This document shows, in pieces, positions 1 to 11,972 of a stretch of DNA of 64,000 nucleotides (the stretch's first letter is position 1; every line of letters starts with the position of its first letter). Origin of the DNA: Crocodylus rhombifer (lineage: Eukaryota > Chordata > Crocodylia > Crocodylidae); contig JAVSML010001066.1 in NCBI GenBank assembly GCA_038503035.1, positions 310,001 to 374,000 of the forward strand, written 5' to 3'. The translations under genes were made by a program, and so were the position numbers. Below the pieces are notes generated by a model, which did not search any database, was not told where the DNA came from, and saw only the letters and a program-made list of their open reading frames with translations.

Positions 1-1240
1 AACCTTTCCCTCAAACTGAAAACTATGTACAAGAGTCTCAGTCTTTGAGTCCTGGTGTGGGGGGCTGTGTGTTGGGGGCACCCAGGCCTCAGAGCCTGGC
101 AGTGGGCAGCCAGTACCCTGGCCATGGACAGTTCCCGTGCAGGTCTGGGGAGCATAGCAAATGCCAAGAGGTCCTGCAGTCAGGAGGCGGTGGAGCTCCT
201 CCTCCTAGGCCCAGGCAGGGGCTTGCTGTGGGGTGGGGGGCAGGACTTGGACCCTGTAGGGCCAGGGCTGGAGGCCAGGTGTGGTGGGGCCTGGATATGG
301 CCTCCAGTGGTTGGCTCTGGCTGGCCAGTTGCTGCTGAAGCAGCTCCACATGGTGAACTGGGGCAGCCTCCCTACACATAATAAAAGTTCTGTCAATGAA
401 TGGCAGGAAAGGCATGGAGGGAGAGTACCCCAAGGAGCTGGAGTAGGACAGGAGTTGTTTGACCATGGGGCAAGTCATGGCCACCCCTGGGGCCTGGGCC
501 TGCTACATACACTTATTAGAATGTATTTTTAATGGAAAAGTAATATGTCAGTCTAATATTATTCTAGAAGGCAAAGCACTCTTTTATGGAAGATCTTAAA
601 AACAGCCATAAGGACCAATAAAGATGTACAGAATGTACTTTTAACCTATTCTTTCCCCTCATATATGCATCCCTTGTGCACTGCTGTTAATGGAATCTTT
701 TAAACTCACAGATGATTTCTGTTATTATTTCAAATTTATATTCTGGCAATACCCAGAAGTATGGGATTCCATTGTGCTCGTCGTATACTTTATGTAGATA
801 AAGACAAAGTGCCTGCCCAAATATCTGAAATGTGTTCTAATTTATTAAGGGGTAATTATGACATTTAGACTACCCCACATTACTGGATTTAAGGTAACTA
901 AGCACTTTTTTTTTCTAGACAGTTTGATTAATCCCACAAAATATTTCTGTGTACTAATTGAGCTGTCAGTTCTTAGAATATATATTTAAACTGGCAACTC
1001 AAGATATTCGTTTCCTGAAAATTGTTATTAGAAGAATTATATTTATCATATTAGGAACTCTTGGAAGACAGCTTTATGAACTTCATGGCAAATGTTTCAC
1101 TTGATAATTAAAACAGTATTATTTCTATTAAATGAATTAAATTATCAAGATGAATTTAGAGGTAGACCATGAAACTAGGTTCTTTCTCAGAATATTTAGA
1201 AGCATATCCATATTAGCACCTGAACATTTAAGTTTACCTG
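1..1240. other. non-coding; GC-rich block then AT-rich sequence
   Basis: Positions 45-520 are unusually GC-rich for this window and open in several frames on both strands, which is a base-composition effect. No protein family is recognisable. This block may be a fragment of an unidentified interspersed repeat. From 530 to 1240 the sequence is plain AT-rich intron-like DNA with nothing I can name. Confidence 0.5.
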
Positions 1241-1244
1241 TGAC

Positions 1245-2235
1245 AGGAGGCTGCTCTCATGGTCGAATCTCATGTCAGCCTGCACACCTGTCTCTATAGA
1301 TAATCCACCTGGTCTTGCCTGCCATGACTTTGCTGTTCCTACAAACAGATGGTAAAATTGGGAGACTGCCCATTACATACCCTGATACCAAGGGGCACTA
1401 TCTGAGGTTCCAAACCTTCCCTACACTGCAGCCCATGCCTCGCAGATGGCATCCACGTTAATATTACTCCCGGTCTGAGACCAGAGCAAACTGAGTCCAA
1501 AGTTGGGTTCCACACACATGCCCATTCACACCACCTCTCTTTTCACAGGAGGCCTCTTCCACTCTGCCCCTCTCTCACCAAGGCCTCTGGCACACTGCCC
1601 TTTACCAGGCCATACTCCACTGCCCTGCTCCCCCTTGAGCGGCCCCTCTTGGGTCATCAGGCTTCACTACTCCCATACTGGCTTCGCCACACAGGACCTT
1701 TAGTCCCTACTCTATGTGGCCCGGACTTATGCCAAACGCTGAGCTAATTCTGCCCCAAGCCCCTCACTGGGCACAACTTCTCACAGGGCTGACCCTTGCG
1801 CAGTCCTTCAAGCTTACTCACATTTGGCCCTACTCAGCGTGCTCCCTGGTATGTCCTTCAGGCCTACTCTGACTCCAGACCTACTAAGCCCCCTCATACA
1901 CACGACTATTCAGGCCTACTCGCACTTCAGCCCTACTCTGTACAGGGCCTCCCATGCCTTTCCATACTGCCCCCCCAGGGTCTCTGGGATCTCCCATCCC
2001 TGTTGGGCTCAGGGGGCACTCTGCTTGCCATGCCTGGCCCCACTGCTCTCACTCCCTGGGGTCTTATACCTCACTCATGGGCTCAGGTAGCCACAGGTGT
2101 GGCTAGTCCCGCTACTGCCTCAAAATGGCTGTCACAACAAGCACCTGCTGGCTGTTTGATTCAGCTCTTAAAGTGGCAGGCACCAACAGTGCCCTGCCAC
2201 ATTACCATTCACACAGCAAGAAAATAAGGGGAGAA
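1245..2235. repeat. CT/GC-rich interspersed repeat, copy A (possible solo LTR)
   Basis: This CT-rich block stands out sharply from AT-rich flanks. It shares a diverged segment with the block at 6010-6985. The best-conserved part is the motif ccatgcctcgcagatggc preceded by a 'gaaccttccct'-like stretch (near 1410-1450 here, 6195-6240 in the other copy). The open frames inside encode low-complexity Pro/Ser/Leu-rich peptides with no family resemblance. The length of about 1 kb would suit an LTR, but I could not fix TG...CA ends or a target duplication. Edges are approximate. Confidence 0.45.
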
Positions 2236-2329
2236 AAACACCACTATGCTATGAGCCTTTCTTTGTTTTGTTTTGACTTTTATTTTAGAACTAGAAGCAT
2301 TCTTTTCCTTTTTCTTCTTTGCACTTCAA

Positions 2330-2566
2330 GAGCACATCTACATACGCATTAATGTGCTTTTGCTTCTGCGCACTGAGTTTAGTACTTCTAATATGAGGTA
2401 CTATATAAATGCACAGTAGCCAGCACTGCTGCGCAGTAGCAAAGGCACATGGGTTTTTTTGTTTTTGTTTTTAATTCTGTTGTGCATTAACACAGCTTTT
2501 GCTGTGACACGCTAATGTCCATTAAATTAGCCCACTGCACATTAAATATCTCTTGTAGATATGCCC
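2330..2566. mobile_element. MITE with 'acatctaca' type ends
   Basis: The left end reads gagcacatctacatacgc and the right end reads tcttgtagatatgccc, which are imperfect inverted copies of each other. The interior has the 'actgctgcgcagtagc' palindrome shared by several other short elements in this window (18888-19143, 31520-31648). There is no coding capacity, so this is a non-autonomous DNA transposon. It resembles the MITE-like families described in crocodilians (for example Chompy), but I cannot assign the family by eye. Confidence 0.6.
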
Positions 2567-5437
2567 AAAAAGAATTATGGATTTATGATAGGAAATGCAA
2601 CTTCTCACTGAATACAAATACTCATCACAGCATTTTAGGCATTGCTATTAGTGTCATTGCTTCTAGCAGTATGGGAAACATAATAATTGTTTAGTTTCAT
2701 CTCAATCAGTATTTCAAACAGAGGGTGAAATTCATTGTAGGACAGAAACCTGGACAACCTTTTATGCACCACTTAAGACCTTGATGCAGGAATTAAATAT
2801 GTATAAAAAGTTCTGTAAGACCTGTGGTGTGAATTTAATCCAAAGAGAACACAAGTGTTTTGCAGAAGTTGCAATATAATGGAGAATACTGCTCCTCATT
2901 ACTGGTGTTAAATATCTCCTTTACGCTTCAGCCTGAAGTGATACTGACCTGGCAGTTACATATGTACTAAACATACTGCTGGGGTTTGCAGATATATTTA
3001 AACTGGAAGATTATATAACAGACTAGAAGTAGAATACATTGCATAAGCACAAAGCACAAAGACTACACATTTAGTAAATATATCAAAGCAGTCACTGCCT
3101 TCCTGCCTAAAAAGATATATTTTCCCCTACTAGTAAAGGTACTAATATATGATAAAAAAGATCCTTTCTGTTCACTTAGATACAAACTGGAAACCAATAT
3201 GAAAATCTATGAAAATACCCTGTCTTTTAATTATAAATTAATGAGCAGACTTGGTGCATTGAAATAAAATAAAATAATATTTGTATTTATTCTGAAATAA
3301 AATAATATTTGTATTTATTCTTTCATTTTATTTGCAGGCTCTCTGTATGTGAAGATAGTTATATTATTCTGTCAAGGAAAATATTTATAACAAAATGGTT
3401 GCTAAAAGATACCTGAAGCACCATTACCATATTTTGACAGCTCTGCACAAATACAGTCATAGCATTCTATACAATGGATCTCAGATTTTTCTTGTCATCC
3501 ACCATGTATCACCAGTGATTTATACATGATGCATTGCATAATCTCAGTTAACAGACAGCCAACAAAAGGCTCTTTTCTGTAGAACACCCATCCTTCATCA
3601 TTATGAATCTCCTTCACAGCACTACAAAGCAGAATAGTATAAAAGGGTGACAAGAAAGTGCTCTATAAATGAGTGGGACTCCCATCCTGTTCTGAACAGA
3701 ATCTACAGATACATGCTGTAGCCCTAATGTATTCCCTTTTTTGAACTTCAGCTTTACAAGTAACAATATAGAAACCATAAACTTCAGTCTTCTGCCAAAG
3801 CTTCTCTACTCTTAGGGTTTCTTTATTCTAGATCCCAGTTCCCTTGTCCAGATAACCTTTCCTAACTCCTATCCATACTAGAGTTCACATAGAGAATCTG
3901 CCTCAACAAATCAACAGGATTTAATCAGCAACTTCCTTCACGGTTCTAGAAGGATGGCTAGTCGACAGAAGAATTATGCCACACTATCATAGGTCTGAAG
4001 CTTTTACAGTTACAAGCATCCAGTGGTCTTGACCTCTATATGACTGGCATGGAGGATCTGCCACTATTCTAGCCGAAAGGGTAGACATTTATGGAGCTGT
4101 TCTGAATGCTATTTATAGGATACATTTTGTGTAGATTCCATTACTTCCTATTTTTATTTTTAATCTAGCCATTCAAAGTCTTATGACAGGTTTATATATG
4201 GAGGGGTGAAAAAGAAAATGAGATACATTTGTCCGAAATTTATTATTAATATAGGTGCAATACACACTATTCACCACAGTGACTACTGTCAGTGCTTGCC
4301 TGATAGCTAGTCATCCACATTTTACTGATACTAATAAGATTCAGAAATAGAGGTTTCCAAAACTGGTGTAGAGGAAATAAAATTTAAGACAAAAACCTTG
4401 TCCCATTCATTTTATTCTTCATATAACAGAACAGAACTTAGATAAAGGCTTCCGAGGTCACTACAGGAAACTTCACCTGAACAGATTCATAGGGGCATTT
4501 TATGACAAGTGAAAGATTCACTGATACTCTGTGAAGGAGATCTTTTTTTTCCAAAAATAGGTCCCTTTTGGGTTAGGTTCCTGAATCCTTATGTAGACAT
4601 CTAAATAAGTGGCCTGATTTTCAGAAGTTTTGAGTGCCCAGTGGGAGCTATTAGGTGAAATTAACTTTCCAAAAAGCAGGCCACCTATTTAAGAATTTAA
4701 CCTTAACGTTTTATTAATGTGTAATGACATTTAATGTTTAAACATATATTCATAGCTACAAGCATCATGTTACCCTACCTGAAAATAAAAGCAAGAAAAG
4801 CACCTCCAAAAATATATTTGAGAAACCTAGAAGAAATGAGATCAGACCAGGTCGATGAAAGTTAATGATGCTGCTATAATAGTGATAGAACAAGATTTAC
4901 ACGCACATACACACATATATGGAATAAATGTTGATTTCTCAAGGAAATCATTGGAGAAAATGTATTTGGAGAAGTCAACCTTCCTGGAAGCTTTCCCAGC
5001 CTTTAACTGAAGGTCAGGTGAATCATTAACTAAGCATTTTCTCTTTCACATGTCTGAGTTAAATAGGACTAAGAAATACAAATCAAACCAAAACAACAAC
5101 AAAAAACACCGCGCTTCCACCCCCCAAAAAAAACAAAAACAGAAAAGCAATTTTCTACAACCTGAATAAACAAACATTCCCAGTATAACTAACAGGATAG
5201 ACTTGCTTGTTTTTTCTGATGCCTTAAGGCCTCTGATTCCTGAAGCATCTACAGAGTTTTCCAGGTAAGCAAGACCAGAATTTATAATATAAATCAAGGA
5301 GCTATAAAAGAGTAAAAAGAGACAACCCCAAACCAAAACTAACTGGACTAACTGGTCCTCCTTCATTTATACCATTTCTTATGTTTCACTGAATTTATAA
5401 TATAGTGATATCAGATTTCATGAGGGTTTCCAACTTC
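2567..5437. other. AT-rich non-coding (presumed intron)
   Basis: No exon, RNA gene or clear transposon was recognised. Around 4565-4690 there is text of the 'cctgattttcagaagttttgagtgccc' style, which looks like an old interspersed repeat, but no ends could be placed. The open frame on the minus strand at 5046-5366 is hydrophobic low-complexity sequence from A-rich DNA and is not believed. Confidence 0.5.
3260..3320. repeat. short AT-rich tandem duplication
   Basis: A unit reading tgaaataaaataatatttg followed by tatttattc occurs twice head to tail. The first copy has an extra 5-bp aaata step. This is probably replication slippage. Confidence 0.85.
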
Positions 5438-5557
5438 TCTCTTATTCTGCTAATGAAACCTCTCTTTATTTTTAGGCATCTAGGACCAGAAATATATCAA
5501 TACAATGCAAAGCTTAAGGAAAAGCAACAAAATTGTTTAAGTGCCTACAGGGATTAA
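5438..5557 (+). repeat. 120-bp near-identical direct repeat, copy 1
   Basis: This 120-bp segment is repeated at 7511-7630 with only two mismatches (118/120 identical by eye), while the flanks on both sides are unrelated. It contains a splice-acceptor-like tract (tttatttttag) followed by a 26-codon open stretch beginning HLGPEIYQYN and ending in a stop at the repeat edge. I do not recognise the peptide. It may be a decayed exon, a captured 3' exon or chance. Confidence 0.8.
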
Positions 5558-5803
5558 GACCATTTTTGACAGTCTGCAAAGGAATAATTGGGGCCAATAT
5601 ATTTAATTTATTGTTCTAGAATATCTTATAAATTATAAAATCAACCTAAAGCCAGATTCTATCCCACCTATTATTTGGCATGTAAGTGGACTTTGGTGCC
5701 TAAGTGCAACCCCATTCCACCCTAATATAAAGTGCTTGCATAGATTAGCATTTCCACTTTGGGGGGAGAGGGAGAAAAGGTGGGGGGCAGTCTTAATGAT
5801 ACA

Positions 5804-5877
5804 GGGGATGCAGCTCAGTGGTAGAGCACATGCTTTGCATGTATCACAAGTCCTAGGTCCAATCCTGAGCATCTCTA
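5804..5877 (+). pseudogene. tRNA-Ala(TGC)-like pseudogene or tRNA-derived SINE head
   Basis: The sequence begins ggggatg, then has a good D-arm and A box (cagctcagtggtagagca) and an anticodon arm with loop tttgcat (anticodon TGC). It ends in catctct, which can pair with the start if G-T pairs are allowed. The T-arm is badly degraded (no intact GTTCGAATC box), one anticodon-stem pair is broken, and there is no typical Pol III T-run directly after. It is therefore a decayed tRNA-Ala copy or the head of an old SINE rather than a working tRNA gene. Confidence 0.65.
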
Positions 5878-6009
5878 CTTTTCTGAGTTGTGCAGCATAA
5901 TGTATATAAAATATAAAAATGATGACAATGTTGTGAAAAATACAATGCACAAATGATACTATCTTGTTATGCAAATAAAAGTTGGAACTTACTGAGAATG
6001 CTCTTTATT

Positions 6010-6985
6010 GTTGGTCATTGTAATAAGTGGGACTTCCAGGGCCAGCCAAATTGTTGGCCCACCCACATGTCTCTGGGTTAACCGTCCACCTACTCCATCT
6101 GCCACGCCTTTGATGATACTAACTGGAAGATGTCAACCAGGCGGGAAGCTCCCCATTTACCTGCCCATATGCCAAAGGCCTATATACACGGTTCCGAACC
6201 TTCCCTTATACCATGTCCCATGCCTCGCAGATGGCATCCGTGGCCTAACACCCAGCCTATAATCCAGTGTCCTAATACTAGGGCTGGCATTCTTGTGCCT
6301 CATGTTGGGACTCTCACTCCCGTGCCCTCACACTGGGCTCTCAATGTCATTTACTTGGGGCTCCCAGCCCCTCCCTTTCCTCAGGCTCCCTACCTGGCTT
6401 GGGAGCCTCTTGGTCCCCTCACTCCCCCACACTGTGGCCTCTTCCCCTCCCCGACACTGGTCCTCAATCCTCTTGCCCAAGGAGCCTCACATCCAGCTCT
6501 CTCGTACACCTCAGGACTTGCAGTAAGCCTGGGCGCCACCTCAGGTCCCTTCACCTGACCTGGGCCCTGCCTCAGGACTCACTTGCCACAGGGCAGCGGG
6601 GGCTAAGGCTTTCTAGCACCCCATACTTGTCCTTCACTGGGGAGGCACAGGTCTGGCATTTCCTGGAGACTTCCCTGCCACCAGCAGTCCCACCACATCA
6701 TCCAGCTCCAGCAGGGTGTAGTTTCTGGTCATGCCCCAGGACTAGGAGCTCCAACTTCCCCATAGCTCCTTCCATGTACCTCCAAGATGTTATGAGCAGC
6801 AGCTCCAGCTGGGGGGTGCTCTCTCTCCAGCTGCTGGCAGCAAACTACTAGTTACACTGCTCGGAGCCCTGTTCTTATAATAAGCAACTGGGCCCTGTTC
6901 CCAATCAGGCACAATTGCAACCTGCTCTGCTGTTTGCTCATGCCTCTTTGAGTAACAGAGCACACTCTGTGCTGTTACAGTCATG
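6010..6985. repeat. CT/GC-rich interspersed repeat, copy B (possible solo LTR)
   Basis: Related to the block at 1245-2235 through the shared stretch around 6195-6240 and a looser match across roughly 6095-6240. The interior is CT-rich with long spurious open frames on the plus strand. It lies between the two copies of the 120-bp repeat. No TG...CA ends could be fixed, so the LTR reading is inference. Confidence 0.45.
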
Positions 6986-7510
6986 TTATAAAAATATATA
7001 TATTATTACCCTACAGAGACCGTGCACATGGCAATCAAAATGATTTTCAGTTTTTAAGAATTTCTCTCTTAGCTAACTGCTTTTCTTTTTCGTTTGGCCT
7101 TCCTAGAAGGCCAGATTCGATAGAGATGTTGCTGTCCTGTACTCATTCACTGTGGGCTCACCATTTGCATCCCTCAGTGTACTTTAATCCATGACTTCTC
7201 TTGATTGTCTTACATACTTGTTACTTCTCTCTAACAGACACTCCTGAGACTACTGATACCAGAGCTGCTTTGTCAATCCCCCTAGCAGGGGCATTCCCAG
7301 AATCTTTTTTCTCTATCCAAATCCAAGTATTTCACAAGGACACCTTCCTATATCCTCAGATCAGGGAGCTGAATTTCCATGCTTACTTTTAAACTAAATT
7401 TCTCTGTGAAGGAACAAATCTGAAAAGCAGTAATTTCAAGGCTGACATGGGAGTGAAAAAAAGACAGACAAAGGCCAATTTTAAATCAGATGATAAAGTT
7501 GCTCTCCCTT

Positions 7511-7630
7511 TCTCTTATTCTGCTAATGAAACCTATCTTTATTTTTAGGCATCTAGGACGAGAAATATATCAATACAATGCAAAGCTTAAGGAAAAGCAA
7601 CAAAATTGTTTAAGTGCCTACAGGGATTAA
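7511..7630 (+). repeat. 120-bp near-identical direct repeat, copy 2
   Basis: Second copy of 5438-5557. It differs at one position in the pyrimidine tract (ccta vs cctc) and one in the ggacgag/ggaccag stretch. The repeat ends exactly at ggattaa in both copies. Confidence 0.8.
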
Positions 7631-9474
7631 AAGGACTATTTTAAAGAAGATTAAAAGGACTATTCTAAGAATTGTAGCTACATGAAAATTAATAGAGCAT
7701 AAAATCATAGACAGGTATATAGAGCTATATCTGGAAATAACCAGATTAATTAGAGAGCCAGAAAATAGGGTAAATGTCAGGAAAACTTTTGTTAAAATGA
7801 GATATATCCATTTGTGAAATGAAAGCAGTATAAACACCATCACTTGGGACTTTCTACTTTCCACTGGGCAAAACATTTGAAAATTTACCATAGAGAATAA
7901 ATCTGATTGGCATGGAAATAAATCTTATTGATCTGGACGTTTTGCAAATCAATTATTAATATGATTTGGAATTTCACTGCACTGGTACCAAAAATTATGT
8001 TTTGAATAAAGTTTAAGAGGATGTACTTAGAAAATGTATTTGGATGATGTAGTAGAAGGACTCAGGTAGAACAATACATTCTCATCACCCCACTGAAAGG
8101 CCTAATGAAAAAAAAGGGGGAAGTGTGTTTCCCAGGGAAAACTAATACGTTGGGGTTTTTTTTTGTTACTGTCCATTTCTATATAATAACATTTTAAGAA
8201 TAATAACAGATTTCACAAACAGATACTTTTTTGCTCCTTCTCAGAGAAGGCATGAGGGAATACATCTCATGAAAACAAGATGGAAGAAGCCAGTGGTTCT
8301 TTAAAATGGATTTTACTCTCCTGCAGAGTTTAAAATAAGTTTTATTCTTTGCAAAACTCAGAAAAGAAAGGAAAACATAGTTAGGCTTGAATGTTTTTGG
8401 AATACCAGGGGCCAAACCAGGAGGTTCTCCCAAAAGACTGACAGAATTGGTTCATCTCAGAGCCTTCAATTTCTTGAGAATATTCCTCTTCCACACACAT
8501 TACATCACTAGTGAATGCTGCAATAGACTTTGCAAGGCTCACTCCACAAAAAACACACTAGTAGTCTCAGTATGGCACTGAATGTTGATAATAAGCCCCT
8601 AAGAAAACTGGATAGCATAGACATATTACCAAGTTTTTGCAGTAGCAGATCCTTGCATTTATGTTTGCGATTCTTACAAATTTAAATTGCATTTGGTGGG
8701 TAAAATAAGTTAGGTGAGGCAACATGACGAACATGGATGTTCTATGTTCTAAGAACAAGACGATCTCGTTTAATGTTCCATTTTCCATGCTTAGATAATG
8801 TAGAATTATTTTAGAAAAGGCTTTTTTGGGGCTTTTTGTTACATTTGTAGTGCTAGATAGACCCTACAAAAAGTGAGCCATCAAGCTGATTGCAGCACTA
8901 CAAAGACACTGAATGTACTACAAAACAGTAGTATTTTCAAAGAGAAACTACTTCAAAGAGTGCTACATATAATATCTGTATACTTATACATAACACTACA
9001 GGGATCCCCACAATCTCCAGCATCCCACAGTCCTCCAAGGGGAAGGGAGGGAGAGTGCCTTGCTTCCTAATACTCTGCCTTGGGGCAATTTGTCAAGAAG
9101 TATTACTGGGACCTTGCTGCCACTGCAGCTGCCATGGATAGCAGAGGTGAGGCTCTGATTGGCAGAGCCTGGGCAGCCTCAGCTCTATGCAACTCCACTA
9201 AACTAAACCAAACCACAGCTCCAGCTCTGGTGGCCAGAGGGGTTGACTGGTGAAGCTAGGCAGCTGGAGGCTCTGCTAGCTGAGCACTGAAAGCCTGTCC
9301 TGGTCCACAGAAAGGGAGAGGACACTCTGTCAATGATAGGGCTTCCCTGGGGGTGTTGGGAGAGCAAAAGAGAAGCTCCCCATTGCCCTCTGGCTGGAGG
9401 ACTCATATTTGGGGTGACTTTGCAGCTCTTCTGCTAAGGGGGCTGGAACACCTGTACACCCCCATAGCATTAGA
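7631..9474. other. AT-rich non-coding, GC-richer near 9050-9450
   Basis: No exon or recognisable transposon. A short local duplication of 'gattaaaaggactatt' occurs at 7626-7668. The GC-richer part at 9050-9450 gives spurious open frames on both strands. Confidence 0.5.
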
Positions 9475-9723
9475 TGGGTGTGTCTACACATGCTTTTATA
9501 AGCACCTAAACTTAATGTGCATTAGCCTAAGGCACATTCGTGCAGGTGTGAGGACCAAATTGGGACTAAAGTTAGGCCCAAGTTAATGGGCTTTATGCAG
9601 GTATCAAATTTAGGCTTGAATAGCCTAAACTTGCCATTTTTAAGGTTTATTAAGAGTGCGCATGGGTAGACATGCACCCTTAATGCGCCTTAAATTGAGC
9701 TAATGCATGAGTAGACACACCCA
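9475..9723. mobile_element. MITE with TGGGTGTGTCTACACATGC inverted ends
   Basis: The left end is tgggtgtgtctacacatgc. The right end gcatgagtagacacaccca is its inverted copy with one or two differences. The element is 249 bp with no coding capacity. The interior has 'aatgtgcattagcc' motifs that also occur inverted near the right end, so it can fold back. No clear target duplication is seen. Confidence 0.8.
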
Positions 9724-10534
9724 ATATTTCCTGAAACATTTTGTAGCACTATAGATGAATGCCTACCCACACCCTGGTTTAACAATTATGGCATGGTGGA
9801 TTTGTGTATAGGTCAAACCTGAAATACATTTTCAGCCTTACCACTTTTACAATCAATATTTGAAAATAAAATAACGTTAAGAGGAAAAGACTAATTGAAC
9901 ATACTGCCAGCTCAGATGTTCTATTTCAAAAAAGAAAATTGTTTCCTTTAACAAACAATGGCGACAGCAAATCATGCATGATATTCAGTGGAGATTATAT
10001 TTATTACAGCAGCTATAGCATATGTAAGTTCACTCAGCTTCCAAGGAATAAAGCAGTAAAGACAGTTACATTACTTATTTCCTTATAAGTTAAACATGAC
10101 ATGACTGGAGATGCCATACTTTTGATTTATGGACTGTATTTTCATAATCAAAGCATCAAAATAAACTCTATGATTATTTAAATATATTTCTATTTTTGGA
10201 GTTACTTGAAAGAAAACCAACCAAAAGCACTATTTAAGCATGAAAAATATATTTACTGTATCTTGTAAACCAGCGGAGGGCCAACCTATTAAGCAGGCAT
10301 GCCAAAATTAAGAGTCATGTTCTCCCTGATTGTCATTTTGATCTCCTTCTCTGGCCCAGTCTGTTGCTCTGCTTCTTGCCTCTTGCTGTGTGCTCCATGC
10401 CCAATTCACTGCTCTGCTTTCTGCTCTCTATGCTGCAGTACTGCCTGCCCCCTCCCCTATATGTTACATGCCACACAGAGGCTACCCACTTGTGGCTCTT
10501 ATGCCACAGATTGGGCACCCATTTTAAACAGCCA
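9724..10534. other. AT-rich non-coding with a possible hAT end
   Basis: Mostly featureless AT-rich DNA. At 10272 the text cagcggagggccaacc looks like the end of a hAT-type element. The opposite end is not visible, and the sequence runs into a CR1 fragment at about 10535. Confidence 0.4.
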
Positions 10535-10712
10535 TCAATACAATGGCTGAGGGTGCTGAGGGAATTGGTCAATGCAACTGCAGAGCCACTGGCTGTTACC
10601 TTGCAAAACTCATGGCAATTGGGAGCGGTTCCATATGACTGGAAAGGGCAAATATAGGCTGCTGACAGACATGAAAAAAAAAAGGAAAACAGCACTTTAC
10701 TGGAAGAGGAAG

Positions 10713-10819
10713 CACTTTCATAGATTCACAGAATTTTAGGGCTGGAAGGGACCTCACAAGCTCATTGGGTCCACACCCTCCTGCTCTGGGTGGGAAAGAC
10801 TGCTAGGGTCTTTAGTCCA
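10713..10819 (-). mobile_element. CR1 LINE 3'-end fragment, minus strand
   Basis: Reading the plus strand, catagattcacagaatttt followed by agggctggaagggacct is the reverse complement of a CR1 3' terminus. Only the terminal region of about 100 bp is recognisable, and it abuts the MITE at 10820. Confidence 0.75.
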
Positions 10820-10971
10820 ACCCAGCTCGCTCAACATCTATACAGATCGGGTGCTTCGGTGGAGCTTTTTGACATTTTTATCTAAAGCTGATTCAATCAG
10901 CTATCAGACAAAAGTGCCAAAAGGCTCTACTGAAGCACCCGATCTATACAGACGTTGGGTGAGAGCTGGGT
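10820..10971. mobile_element. fold-back MITE with long inverted arms
   Basis: The left end acccagctcgctcaacatc and the right end terminating in gagagctgggt are inverted copies. The matching arms continue through 'ctatacagatcgggtgcttc' on the left and 'gaagcacccgatctatacag' on the right, giving arms of about 60 bp around a loop of about 25 bp. There is no coding capacity. It sits within the remains of two CR1 fragments. Confidence 0.85.
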
Positions 10972-11972
10972 CAAACTAATGTGATGCCTGTTCTGGGCAT
11001 GTGCTCTGTTCCGTGTAGAGGTGCATTGAGCATAAGTGAGAAAACTGGCTGGATCATTGGGCCTAAAGCATGGAAATCAATGGCTTGATGTCTAGTTGGC
11101 AGCTAGTATCAAGTAGAGTGCCCCAGGGGTTGGTTCTGCATCCCGTTTTATTCAGTATCTTCACTGACAATCTGGAAAATGGGATGGAGTTCACCCTTAG
11201 CAACTTTGCAAAAGCTGGGTAAAGTAGTAGATATCCTGGAGGCTAGGCTAGGATTCAAAGTGACTTAGACAAGTTGGAGGATTGGGCCAAAAGAAAGTTC
11301 ATGAAGTTCAGTAAGGACAAGTGCAAAATCCTACACTTAGGATAAAACAATCCAATGCACTGGTACAGACTAGGACTTACTGGCTAAGCATCAGCTCTAC
11401 AGAAAAGGACTTGGGGTTTACAGTGGATAATAAGCTGAATATGAGCCAACAGTGTGCCTTTGCTGTGGAGAAGGCTAACAGCATACTGCGCTGCATTAGC
11501 AGGAATGTTTGGGTCCCCCACTACAGAAAGGATGTAGACAAATTGAAGAGGTGGAGGGCAACAAAAATGGTGAGGGGGCTGAGGCACATGACTTATGAGG
11601 AAAGGTTGAGGTAGCTGGGCTTTTTTAGTTTGGAGAAGAGAAGATGGCAGATTTAATAGCCACCTTCAACTACCTGAAGGGTGATTCCAAAGAGGATGGA
11701 GTTAACACAGATTTAACAAGAACATAGATTTCTAATTATTTAAAAAATGAAACAAAATGAATGTAAACACTGCAATGTGGGCAGCTTTTTGTTGGTTGTA
11801 CCATAGGTGCAATATTTTACAAATTCAAATATATTTTTTTAATTACACCAATCTTTAATTTACTGGTCTATGAGCACTATCAATTACAATTTAAAAGAAT
11901 GGCCTACTTCTTTAATAGACTGAATTATTGTCTGTGTCAGAAGACCCCTAGAAAGGTCAAATACTGATTTGG

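Larger units (their letters stand above)
10535..11735 (+). mobile_element. CR1 LINE, old and interrupted, plus strand
   Basis: Plus-strand reverse-transcriptase remnants occur in two blocks. The first (10545-10657) reads VLRELVNATAEPLA... through YDWKG. The second (about 11040-11735) has the typical CR1 order: a 'VPQG'-like step, an 'FNIF..DL'-like step, then KDKCKILHLG and the tail region. Between them lie an opposite-strand CR1 3' end and a MITE. Numerous stops and frameshifts show it is dead. The 5' part and the 3' UTR are missing or unrecognisable. LINEs of this family replicate by target-primed reverse transcription. Confidence 0.8.

Noticed and set aside
1503..2227. Overlapping plus-strand open frames of 66-143 codons
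   Set aside because: They lie in a CT-rich repeat, encode Pro/Ser/Leu-rich low-complexity peptides in two frames at once, and resemble no family.
5804..5877. Functional tRNA-Ala gene
   Set aside because: The T-arm and one anticodon-stem pair are broken and no clean Pol III terminator follows.
6008..6851. Four overlapping plus-strand open frames up to 150 codons
   Set aside because: Same repeat family as above. Stop codons are depleted by composition in several frames together.
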